From the NCBI GenBank assembly GCA_022266195.1, contig WHVY01000001.1:10478001-10542000 (forward strand): a stretch of DNA of 64,000 nt, in the 5' to 3' direction. This document shows, in pieces, positions 23,791-33,956 of the stretch (position 1 is its first letter; every line of letters starts with the position of its first letter). The notes beneath the pieces were generated by a model, which did not search any database, was not told the origin of the DNA, and saw nothing but the letters and a program-made list of their open reading frames with translations. The stretch is from Tetranychus cinnabarinus. Its lineage: Eukaryota > Arthropoda > Arachnida > Trombidiformes > Tetranychidae. The position numbers and the translations under genes were made by a program.

Positions 23791-24496
23791 TCTGAGGCGA
23801 CTTTTGTGGCTTTATTAGCTGCTCGAACCGAGGCTCTAAGAAAACATCGAGCCATGGTTGATGAAGAGTTTGAAGATGCTGAGCTGAATAGACGATTGGT
23901 GGCTCATTCTTCGGTTGAAAAGGCTGGTCTTATTGGTTTAGTTAAGATGAGATACATTGAGACGAATGATGACCTCTCAATGAGAGTTGATTGTCTCATC
24001 GAAACAATCGAACAAGATCAACAGCAAGGATTGATACCATTTTTTCTTTGTGCTACACTTGGTACAACAGGAGCTTGTGCTTTCGATAATCTAACTGAAA
24101 TTGGTCCCATTTGTGTAGCTCAAGATATTTGGATTCATGTTGTTTCAGTCTGGACTCTCGAATTGATCTTATGAATTCCATAATGGCAAATTTAGATTTG
24201 ACATCAACAAAAACGCCAAAACAGAGAAGAAATGAAAGCTCTGAGGGTAAGTAACAACAGGGTAAATGATGCACACACAAGGCACAAGCACTTCAGAATT
24301 TGTTTTTCAGACAAAGGCGATGCAATCCAAGAAGAAGAAGAAAAATGTTCTTGATGGCCAGGATGATGATTCATTAATTGGAAACATTGAACAAACGTTA
24401 ATCATTACACCATAATGGTAGCTGCAGATAAATTAGGATCAAACTTGAAACCCTCATAATTGTTTTCACTTGAATATGTGTGTTAAACTGTTAAAC
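23791..24496 (+). pseudogene. Histidine decarboxylase pseudogene (internally deleted copy of the gene at 36991-39066)
   Basis: Bases 23791-24142 match the HDC coding exon from 37530 on, starting abruptly at TCTGAGGCGAC. Bases 24140-24496 match the 3' end from 38853 on, including the remains of the last two exons and the intron between them. Missing are the promoter, first exon, the first 150 codons, an 18-bp in-frame segment, and about 950 bp that carry the PLP-binding lysine and the rest of the catalytic domain. The polyadenylation signal present in the intact gene (39180-39185) is also deleted here. The longest open frame is 122 codons with no native start. It cannot make an active enzyme. 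Sequence identity in the retained parts is high, so the decay appears fairly recent. Confidence 0.9.
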
Positions 24497-24499
24497 TCT

Positions 24500-25489
24500 T
24501 ATTCATCGGTAAATTGTAATGCGCGGCTATTATTTCAATCTTCTGAGCGCAATAACAGTGATTATCATGCTACATCTAGGAGATGGAGAATAATGTTGAA
24601 TATAAAGGATGATGAAAATGATGAGAAGTAGGAGAAGAAAAGGGAAAGATGCTGTAGAATCTATGCTTTGATAGATTTTGATTTTGTTTTGAGCTGTTGT
24701 AGTCATCTAGTGACTCTTTATTAGCCTCCACTTGTCTTTCAACCTGTTCTTTTCGCCAATTCTGATTTCATCAAAGTTAGTTTTATAAAAATGGTTTAAT
24801 AATTACTTCTCTGAAATTTTAGAGTGAAATAGTTTGTTCTTCATGATAATTTTCCATCAAATTTAATCTCATTTCATCGTCAAATTTAATTTCAATTCTC
24901 AATGGGACATCTTTGTTTACTCTTGTGAATGTTTTGTTTACATCAAAAATTCTCATTCTCAAAACATATTTTTAAATTTGATGACAATCATCTTTACTCA
25001 CTAATGTTTTATTTTTATTTACATCTGTCTCATCTATTATTTCAGCCAAATTTTCGTCTTCCAGCTATATCAAAGCTAATTTATATTGGATGATGTAGAC
25101 GCTATAGATATCCACCAGATTGACCAGCAATGGTTACCAAGTCTTTCAATTGGGATAAACAGATGTAACTATTTCAAGAAAACCAACTAGCCACATCTTT
25201 GGTGCCTTTACTTTCAAGCAAAGTCAATTTACTCATTATCCAAAAGTCTTTCAAAATATCACTCAATTAATCGACAAATCCCAAGTCTTCCAAGTTGATT
25301 GAAAATTATCTCATTTGTAGTCACCATTTAAGGCTATCATTCCATATAAATATTAGCAAATCGCAATAATATCATTAGAATAGAATTGATTTTCTAAGCC
25401 GTTTCTCCTATTTAAACCAGTCTTTCAATTAGATCAAAATATTGCAATAAGTCTTTCAATCAATTCGATAATCACAAATTTCATAAACC
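24500..25489. other. Upstream region and 5' leader of the SRRM-like gene
   Basis: No exon apart from a probable 5' UTR. Between 25139 and 25460 five copies of a motif close to AAGTCTTTCAAT recur, ending 30 bases before the start codon. Confidence 0.45.
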
Positions 25490-28400
25490 ATGTGTTCTCA
25501 AGCTTGCCTCCAAGAGATGGAGAAGTTTTGGAAAGATTCAATTCGATCCTTGCTGTTGGCTACATTATCATCTCAACATCATGGTAAATGTCCAGTATCC
25601 GAAGTCTCGGACGAACCAAATCAAGCCAATTCGAGCTCTACAATAGCATCACCTTCATCATCAACACGCTCTTCCAGTCTTTCAACCAATACATCTGTGA
25701 ATATAACTCCTGGTGGATATAAACACGAGTCATCAACGTTCTCATTATCACCATTGTCAACCACATCCCAAATTGCCATGAACTCAACTTCTTTAACTCC
25801 AATGGTAGAGATAACAGCCTCTCTTTTGAGTGATATCATCTCTAATCTGTCAGTTTTAAAGTCAAATCAATCGAGTCAACAAAATCAAGCACAATCCAAT
25901 ACAAAAAGAAAGGTTAAACGGAAGCGAAGGCGCAAAAGATATACTCTTGCTCAAAAACAGCGATTCCTTCAGCAAAGCGTTTGGAGCTCAACAGAAAACA
26001 ATGATGGTCAATTGAGAGTTCAAAATGTTCTCAGGTAAGATTTTTTGTTCACTTATCATTAATCCAAGAGCACCGTGTTAAGTAGGCTGTCAACTAGTTC
26101 CTGAAACGTTCTCATTGAACCTGCTTTTTGCCTTTTAAGTACAAGCTTTCCGTTTCTTTTAAAAAAACACGCAAAAAATAAAATAAGCTTTCATCAAATC
26201 TGTTGCACAATACAAAGAAATAATATAATTTAAAGAGTCATTTTAATTTATTGCTTGATTCCCATTTGATTTCAATTCACCAATACATTTGTGATTGATT
26301 GAATATCTAGCAAAAAAAGACAAAAGTAATCACTTATTATGGCATGTCTCGATTTTGAAATTAACATATAACAGCATTGAATTGTAGCCTTAACATCGGT
26401 AAGCTATCTATTCTATTAGATCAACCTGAATTCAAAATGATTATTGGAAAATGCACTTGAAAAATTGCTGATAATGAATTACATTCTGATTCAGTTCATC
26501 TCGATCAACATCCCTGTTTTACAAATATCACAACAAATTGACTTCACTTTTGCTTACATGTAATAACATTTACTGAAATGGCGCAATCTCTCGTTTTCCC
26601 TCTGTCTTTATCATCATCTTTCTTTCCCTTTACATCTTTTCTTTCTTTTCTTCCTTTTCTTTCTTTTCTTTCTTTTCTTTCTAATATTTAGGTTCGATCG
26701 ATGGTAGAACTATCTTGTTACCTTATCAACCATTTTCCTCTTACTATTGGCCATTTCATTATTCTATTCAGTTTATTTTATTCTATGCTCAAATTATTTT
26801 CAATTTTTGCTTTCGACCATTAGCATGACCATCGAATTTAATATTAAATGAAATTTTTCAGTGATAAAAGTGTTATTCTCTCACTCCATCCACTCCACTC
26901 CACTTTATTGTTGTTTCGAATAAATTTGCTCGTTCAAAGTAAATATAAATTTCTTATTCTGTCATTTTTATTTTCCCTCTTCTCTATGTCTTTCTATTTT
27001 GTTTCATCTCCTATGTATTTACATGGATCTTTCTAGTTGACCAGTTTTAAACCTTCACGTGTATAAAATGTATTGAAATTGAAAATCAGTGATTTATCTA
27101 GCTTTTATAGAAACCATTATTGCTGTTCTTATCCTATTTAATGTGTCTTTCATCTTTTTTTGTTATAGTTTTCAAGAAACACATAAAATCTCAATGTTAA
27201 ACCAAGAAGAAAATTGCAAATTAAGGAAAGATTCGATCAACAAAAAGTTCACTCCTAGAATTGGCTATCTAAGTATTAATGGTGAATTAAAAGAAGATTC
27301 GGATGTTGGAAAAATGACTGACCAATTGTGTAAAAATTCATTGTCATCAACCACTCATGGATCTCAAATGCAATCAATTGAGCCATGGTCTAATATCAGT
27401 GTTAATGATGCCGATATTCACAATGATGGTAATGGAAGTTTTGACAAATCAAGTGCAAAAGCAGAGGATAATAGCCTTCGGATGGAACAAATAGGATCCA
27501 TCAAGAGACGACTATCTTCCGATGAATATTTGGATGGCAATATTCCTGATTATTTTGTTAGGAATAATTATAACAACGATGAGGACGATTCAAGTCAATT
27601 GAATAAGGAGAAGATAAGAAATGAAAAATTATGTGCTAATCACGATAAATCTAGTCCATTAGAAACTGATAAACTTGAATCTCATGTAAAGCATTGCAAT
27701 TTATTGGCTTCATTTTCGCAATCTTTCTCTTCCTCATCATTGACTCCTAAAAATGGCTATTTGAGCGAAGGTTCAGATAAGGAACTGATAATGGATGAAT
27801 CAAGGAAAATTGACAATAAATTAAAGGTTGGTTGTCACTGTATTATTTCATTTATTCACAATTCATTTGATTTTCCAACTAAATTATTTCACCTTTTCAA
27901 ATTTAGCAAAAAAAAAATCATGGCTTTTCGAGATGGGATGATTCATCTTCAAAGGATTCAAATAAACATTCTTATCTTCTAAGCAGCTCAAAAAATGTCA
28001 ATAATAAAGACAAGGTTGATGTAATTCAATCTTCAGATGGAAATGCAAAAAGAATCATCCAAGAAAAATCAATCAGTATTAATCTCCAATCCATTGATTC
28101 CAAGAGATTCAGCTCTTCTGAAAACGATCACATTTCCAGAGATACTGGACTGCAGAGAATTAGCAATGAATCTTGGGGTAACATCTTAATATCTTAATTT
28201 TGTTTGATTAACCTGACCATAATTTGTTTCACTTTTTACAAATTTAGACCAATCCGAGAGAAGAAAGCGTAGCCACTCCAAAAGTGCAATATCTCCCAAT
28301 CGAAGCTACAAAAATAGAAGAGACAAAGTACGGAATTCCGGTGAAGACAGAAAAAGTTGCACTGGTAGAAGTGAAGATAGAAAACAAGACTCAAGTCGAA

Positions 28401-29596
28401 GTCAAAGTAGGAGTAGAAGCAGGAATAGAAGCAAGAGCAAGAGTAGCAGTCGAAGTCGAAATCCAAGTCAACACAGAGAAAGATGTCGAGAGAGAAAAAG
28501 AACTGAAAGAAAGCATGGTCACCATGGTCCACGCTCTCCCGAATATCGTGACAATAAGGATAAAACAAAGGATAAAATATCAAGCCGTAGTAGGGGTAAA
28601 AGCCAAACCAAGCGAAGTAGCTCTCCCAAACATTCCAAGTAAGCTTATCAGCACTTAACTCAGATTAATTTAATTAAAATGTCAAACACTTATATTTATT
28701 TTCAATCTTTTCTCAAGTCACAGACGTCGAGGTCACACAAGTCACAGCTCTTCAGCATATTCCACATCGTCAAGATCATCATCTGCGTCTTCTTTTTCTA
28801 GATTTTCATCCTCATCAGATTCTTCACGTTTCTCAAGCTTAATCTCTCGCAGCTCTTGTGGTTCTAAATCACGATCAAAATCTCGAAGCCCTTCAATTCG
28901 ACGACGAGGTGGTTCACCCAACTTTCTTGAAAGACGTCGCATAACAAGGTATTTTGGAAAATATATTCAACTTTAAAGTTAGATTTATCTCATTCAATTC
29001 TAACCTTTTTTTCTCCATTTTTTAAGCTTTAGAGTATTTTAAGTTACAATTTTTTTTCTTTTCTCATTTGGTAAGATTTATTTTTATTTTCATGTTTTAT
29101 TTTCCTTTTATAATCATTATTTGTCTCATTTCTCGTAATCTTTACTAAACCAATTTACTTTAGTCAATAATGTATTGCAATATTTATTTATAATGGCTAA
29201 CTTTATTCGCCTTCTTCTTAAATCTTACTCATGCTCACTCTAATCTGTTGAATCACATCCCTTACACAATAGTGCGGACATTTGAATGAAAAGGTTCAGG
29301 TTCAAATGTCGTTATTATGTTGATTGTCCCAACTAACTCATTATAACCTTCCCTTGCCTGTCTCTCTTAAAATCAAAATCTTTTAATTCGCTTTCATTAT
29401 TTCTAATCAAGAAGCTAATTATGTTTCTTATTTTTATTTCAGCGCTCGTAAACGACCGACTCCTTACCATAGGGATTCACCATCGTCTGATAGCTCATCG
29501 TCTGAGTCGCCAATAACCAAATGCAAACGAACGCTTACCCAAAGATCTGGGGTCAGGTCACTTGAGCGGAAGACATTTGAGCGGAAAGACGATTAA
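25490..29596 (+). CDS. SRRM3/4-like splicing regulator with eMIC motif, C-terminus altered by a transposon
   Basis: Six exons: 25490-26034, 27169-27826, 27907-28177, 28248-28638, 28718-28948 and 29443-29596; every junction keeps frame, giving 749 residues. The N-terminus (EMEKFWKDSIRSLLLAT) resembles the start of vertebrate SRRM4 (EKFWRGTFK...). A Lys/Arg cluster (RKVKRKRRRKR) and a long RS domain follow. Near the C-terminus FLERRRITSARKRPTPYHR matches the eMIC motif of SRRM3/SRRM4 (HLEARRITSARKRPIPYYR), the element sufficient for neuronal microexon inclusion. It spans the last intron. The final exon is interrupted at 29546-29549 by a MULE transposon; the allele here ends with 15 transposon-encoded residues (GVRSLERKTFERKDD). 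Without the element the frame continues at 31651-31707 for 18 codons. The first intron (1.1 kb) could hide another exon. Confidence 0.8.
26636..26682. repeat. TTTC-type microsatellite in intron 1 of the SRRM-like gene
   Basis: Repeated CTTTT/CTTTC units in a 47-base pyrimidine tract. No coding meaning. Confidence 0.7.
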
Positions 29597-31640
29597 GCGA
29601 AAGCCATTTAAGCGAATGTCAACTGAGCGAAAATAGTATCCCAATAAATCTGTTTAAAATTTTTTTGAAACCAATTTTTTCAATAGGATTATAATTAATA
29701 TCAATGCAATTATTACTATTAATAAACTCTTTAAAACTTTTTAATCGTCTTTTTCATGATGATGAAGAAAAATACAGAGGTGAAGAGCCAGAATTACTAA
29801 CTTGGTTATTTTAAGGTCAATTTTGATCGTTCTTTCGACTGTATGACTAGTTTTTCTTCCTGATTTCATTTTTTGTGCCTAAAATTGTGATTTCATTGAT
29901 TTCGCTTTTGTTTGTACTCATTTCGCTGAGATTTTGTTAACTATTTACTCAATATGTCTTTTCGATTCATCAAATCAACTCGCAATGCAAATTTATTAGT
30001 TAAAGATAATTATATCTATCGTAAAAAGAAAGTGTATAATGATGTTGAATATTGGACATGTTGTGAACAAAACTGTGTTGGGAAAGTTACAATTGAGTCT
30101 TCAACTATCAAATGTTCAACTGATCACAACCACGAGCCTGTTTTGCAAAAAATCATTCAAATTGAGCAACGTAATAAAGGAAAAGAATATGCAAAAGTTG
30201 CTAACTATCCGAATCTCAAAGAGAGTTATCAAAAGGCAACTAATGAAACTTTACAAACTTATTCTGATGATGTCGTTGGTTCTGCACTTCAAACTTTCAG
30301 GAGCTTGAAAAAAACTCTATCAAGAGCTCGAGCAGGCCGATATCCACCTTTACCATCAACACACAGTGATATTGTCGTTCCGAATGAACTCAAGAAAAAC
30401 TCTAATGGCGAAGTTTTTTTTCGAATTGCTGATGGTGAAAATGAAAAGATTCTGCTATTTGCAACTGATTTGTTTCTGAAATTTCTATGCAATGCAAAGC
30501 ATGTGTATGCTGATGGTACATTCAAAAGTGTACCAAAACTTTTTCATTCCCTCTACTCATTTCATGTGATGGTCAACGACAATATGATACCCGTCGTCTA
30601 TGCGCTTTTACCCTCATCAACCAGTGAAACTTATATTCGAATGATTCGATTGGTTCAAAATTTATGTTTCGATTTGCAGTTAACTTGGAGTCCTGAAATA
30701 TTCACGACAGATTTTGAAATGGCTGCCATGAAAGCAATTAAGACGTGCTTTCCGACCTGCACTCTTAAATCGTGCCTTTTTCATTTTAGCCAGTCAATTT
30801 GGAGAAACGTTCAACATAAAGGCCTCACAAGGGAATATAAAGAAAATGACGAAGTTTACAATACAATTAAACGACTCTCAGCATTACCATTCCTGAAAGC
30901 TGAAGATATCGCTGGTGCATTCGAGGAAATAATTGCAGACTCACCGCAGATCGATAATTTGGACGATTTTATACTTTATTTCAAGACAACTTATTTGATC
31001 GACGATGCACGATTCCCGATTTCGACATGGAATCATTTTAACGATCAAGACCCAAGAACTAATAACCATGTAGAAGGTTGGCATTTCGCCCTGAATAAAA
31101 GTGTTGGCCGCAATCATGCAAGTTTATGGCTTTTTTTGGAAAAATTAATTCAGCATCAAAATAGTTCTGAGACAAATATAATGATGGCTCAACATGGCGC
31201 GATTATCAATTTACCCAAAAAGAAATATGCCGAAGCTAACCAGCGGATTCTCAATTTGACCTTTGAATACGCTAATGGTAATTTGTCACCAATCCAATTT
31301 ATCGATAAAGTTAAACATTATACAAAATTATCTGACTCAAATCGAAATTAACCTAAAAAACGCTCAAAATTATGCGCACTAGCTTTAGAGCCTTAACTAG
31401 GCAAAATTCATATGCGCAAAGGCCATTCCTTTTGTAATATTTTATTTTTTGACCAGCCTCAATAAAAAAACATTGAAAATTATTTATTCTGAATCATTCA
31501 AAAGTTTTCATTGCATTCAAGTTTTTTTACAGCGCCATCTATTGACAACAAAAATTATTTTCGCTCAGCTGACTTTCGCGCAAATGCTTTTCGCTCAATC
31601 ATCTATTCGCTTAAATGTCTTTCGCTCGGCTGACCCCAGA
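29546..31640 (+). mobile_element. MULE DNA transposon with FLYWCH-type transposase, about 2.1 kb
   Basis: The element has terminal inverted repeats starting TCTGGGGTCAG and ending CTGACCCCAGA, each about 90 bp with imperfect identity. The flanks carry CCAAAGA at 29539-29545 and again at 31641-31647; read with GGGG as the first base of the element, the duplication is CCAAAGATCT (10 bp), which suits the 8-11 bp duplications of MULEs, but leaves three extra bases at the right end. Each terminal repeat holds several copies of a (T/A)GAGCG(A/G)AA-like motif about 15 bases apart. One intact transposase gene lies between the repeats. The clear ends, clear duplication and open transposase suggest a young insertion. 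Confidence 0.88.
29954..31351 (+). CDS. MULE transposase with N-terminal FLYWCH zinc finger
   Basis: 465 residues, no frame break. Residues 4-60 form a FLYWCH-type zinc finger, with Trp34, Cys36/37, Cys41 and the terminal His58-x-His60. The MULE catalytic core shows the acidic triad: Asp187 in YADGTF, Asp253 in TTDFEMAAM and Glu374 in NNHVEGWH. The C-x2-H signature of MULE enzymes is seen as Cys274-LF-His277. The enzyme excises and integrates its element by DDE chemistry; the zinc finger probably reads the subterminal repeats. The start ATG is the first in frame and precedes the FLYWCH motif by only three residues. Intact length and residues suggest that it could still be active. Confidence 0.88.
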   Translation: MSFRFIKSTRNANLLVKDNYIYRKKKVYNDVEYWTCCEQNCVGKVTIESSTIKCSTDHNHEPVLQKIIQIEQRNKGKEYAKVANYPNLKESYQKATNETLQTYSDDVVGSALQTFRSLKKTLSRARAGRYPPLPSTHSDIVVPNELKKNSNGEVFFRIADGENEKILLFATDLFLKFLCNAKHVYADGTFKSVPKLFHSLYSFHVMVNDNMIPVVYALLPSSTSETYIRMIRLVQNLCFDLQLTWSPEIFTTDFEMAAMKAIKTCFPTCTLKSCLFHFSQSIWRNVQHKGLTREYKENDEVYNTIKRLSALPFLKAEDIAGAFEEIIADSPQIDNLDDFILYFKTTYLIDDARFPISTWNHFNDQDPRTNNHVEGWHFALNKSVGRNHASLWLFLEKLIQHQNSSETNIMMAQHGAIINLPKKKYAEANQRILNLTFEYANGNLSPIQFIDKVKHYTKLSDSNRN

Positions 31641-31650
31641 CCAAAGATCT

Positions 31651-31707
31651 TGTTCTTCATCTTCATCAGAATCTTCACCATGCTATTATTACTTGCGTAA
31701 ATCCTGA
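31651..31707 (+). pseudogene. Displaced C-terminal codons of the SRRM-like gene
   Basis: Directly after the target-site copy at 31641-31650, 18 codons continue the reading frame that was open before the transposon (CSSSSSESSPCYYYLRKS) and end in TGA. This Ser-rich, Tyr-containing tail follows naturally from the eMIC region. It is cut off from the gene in this allele unless the transposon is spliced out or excised. Confidence 0.8.
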
Positions 31708-31719
31708 TCACCATCTCTT

Positions 31720-32555
31720 TAGTCTCTCCAGGACGATAATTCGTTTTGGAATTCAATTTTGTTTTATTTCTAGTCTTAAAGTCATTAGGTTGATATGTTA
31801 TTATTATAATTTACTCCACTAATCAAAGATAATTTATTTGCTCATTCATTTCTAAGTTATGTTTTTATCATTTTTTTGTTTTACCTATTTTTTGTGGGAC
31901 GATAATTTGAAAATATTACTATATTAACTTTAATCTTGAATTAAAAGCAAACTTAATAATCTTCTTATATATTAATACCGTTTTGGTATTTTTCTGTCAA
32001 AATTTCTCCGCACTCAAACGGTCTATAAATTTTCTGTTAATCGCAAATGAAAGGTTTTGGCCTGAATGTCGCCGGAAAAATATACAAATTTTTAGAACCC
32101 AACCCTGAAACTCAGGAAAAGCAGATAAAAAAGAGACTAAAATAGACACTAAAAAAGAAAGAAAAATATAAAAGAAAGACAAAATAACACTTGCCATTGT
32201 TGTACATTTGAATATGCAATATGTACATATACGTATATACATATATACATATACATACATATATGTATGAAGTCAAAACATTAAATTTTTGTGTAAAAAT
32301 TGTGGCTAAACTAAAAGGATTTTAAGTGAATCTTTTACGCAGCCTGAAAGCCATGGTTGAACTACATGTCCGAAAATCTGTCAAAGCTTAATCAGATTTC
32401 AGGTTACTAAGAACCAGCTTTTTTTCCAACACGTTCACAGCTCTATCCCACTTTTTCACTATCTTTTCACCGTATTGTCCACCACTCAATCTAACACATC
32501 CGCCGTATGGTGAAAAGATTCAGATTTCATTCGGTATACAGTCATATATTATATA
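31720..32555. other. Intergenic stretch with a TA/CATA microsatellite
   Basis: Bases about 32218-32270 are a run of ACATATAC-type units. The rest is AT-rich without a supported exon. The open frame on the minus strand at 31997-32260 translates the microsatellite and is rejected. Confidence 0.6.
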
Positions 32556-32560
32556 TTAAA

Positions 32561-33454
32561 TTAAACATTTCCTTTTTTTGGAGGCTCTGACGTTAGTTCT
32601 GGTTCTGGCTGTTCATCACTCTCTGATAGTGGAGTGATATTCATAATAGGTTCATCCGTGACTTCATCGGGATTAATAGTAAAACTAGGATTAAACTTGC
32701 AAATATATGAATCAGATTTTCCACTTTTTCTCGCTATAATTTTATATTGATTCGTGCGATCGTTGACAATAAATTCTGCGATTTCAATTGAAATGCCTGA
32801 ATAATTCAGCTGCTCCTTGAATTCTCTAAAAATTTTTCTTCTAACTGTACATAATTTTCGAGAAAAAAGAAGTCGAAATTGTTTAAAAGTGTATTCAGAT
32901 ATTTGCGCTGGTAGGAATACATAATCTATGTCTCCAGCAAAACGCGCAAATGTATTATATTTTGCTGATGATAAATTCATCATTTGTTTTCTGCTGACTT
33001 GAAAAGTCAGATAATTTGTACCAACACAGGTGAGTTTCTTTCTGAAATCTCCGTGTGTAAATTTTATATTATAATAATTGCAGCTTTTCACCAGATCTTC
33101 TTTTTCATACAACTTAAACTCCTGACATGGGGTCTCTTTGGGCACAAAAGAAGTGTAAACTGCAAACAGAAATTAAATACAAAATTAATGGAAAAGAGTT
33201 AAAAACGATATTATAATCAAAGGTTACTCACATGGTTTGACCCTATCATTTATCAGTCGATCAGACTCATGTCTTGGCCAAAGGATAACTGCTCGCCATA
33301 ATTTGTAAAGTTGCTTGATAATAACGATGGGTTGATTATCCACAACAGAGCTATCACGATAAATGCGTATTAATTTTACACCAATGCTTGCAAGTTGGAA
33401 TTTAAAAAACTTTAATTCCTCTGCTTTTACATTAATTTCATCTCCATGGAACAT
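32561..33454 (-). CDS. Unrecognised two-exon gene (orphan)
   Basis: Two minus-strand exons, 33454-33232 and 33159-32561, joined by a 72-bp intron with good sites (CCAT|GTGAGT and TTTGCAG|TTTAC), keep one frame of 273 residues. The protein starts MFHGDEINVKAEELKFFKFQ and continues through a mixed, folded-looking region to about residue 240; the tail is acidic and proline-rich (SESDEQPEPELTSEPPKKG). There is no signal peptide or membrane segment. I see no catalytic motif and cannot name a family. An upstream frame at 33459-33653 (MSVRLRPQSRSN...) may be an out-of-frame first exon or a decayed start. It lies between the two copies of the RIOX1-HDC block and may be a lineage-specific or mobile gene. 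Confidence 0.55.
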
Positions 33455-33956
33455 CCCTTTAAAGGCCACAAAAAATGACCAAAGAAACGGTATCGGGGAT
33501 TAAAACCCTTTTCATTTTAGGCTTAGAGGTGAGTAGTGGGGCGAACAATGTCGCGACAGAGTAAAATCGACCTTCGTCCATCTCAAACCATCCTCCCGAG
33601 TGATGGCCGACGATAACATTTGAACGCGATTGGGGTCTAAGACGCACTGACATGGTGAGTAGAAATACTTGTAAGTAATTATTGTGATTAATTCAAGCGG
33701 CTCAAATATTACCAAAAATTGCATTGATAATCTATGAGATCATTTAGACCTATTAAGATCATATTATAATTTTAAAATACTATTTACATTTTAAAATAGT
33801 ATTTACATAAGGTATGACTGGTAAAGTTTGACAGTAATTTTTACAATCTTTCATGGCGGCTCAACGTCTCGACAGATTTGCACAAAATCAGACTTAATTT
33901 AACGGAAATTTTCTTGGCTTTCATTTGATATGCGTTTTAATTAGTTTTAACTCTCG

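Noticed and set aside
23806..24174. A short functional HDC isoform
   Set aside because: The frame has no native start, lacks the PLP lysine and most of the catalytic domain, and contains deletion joints.
28236..28942. Minus-strand frames opposite the RS domain of the SRRM-like gene
   Set aside because: Mirror images of the RS-coding repeats; the plus strand has consistent splice sites and phase.
31997..32260. An 87-codon minus-strand frame
   Set aside because: Its first third is translated TA/CATA microsatellite and the rest lacks support.
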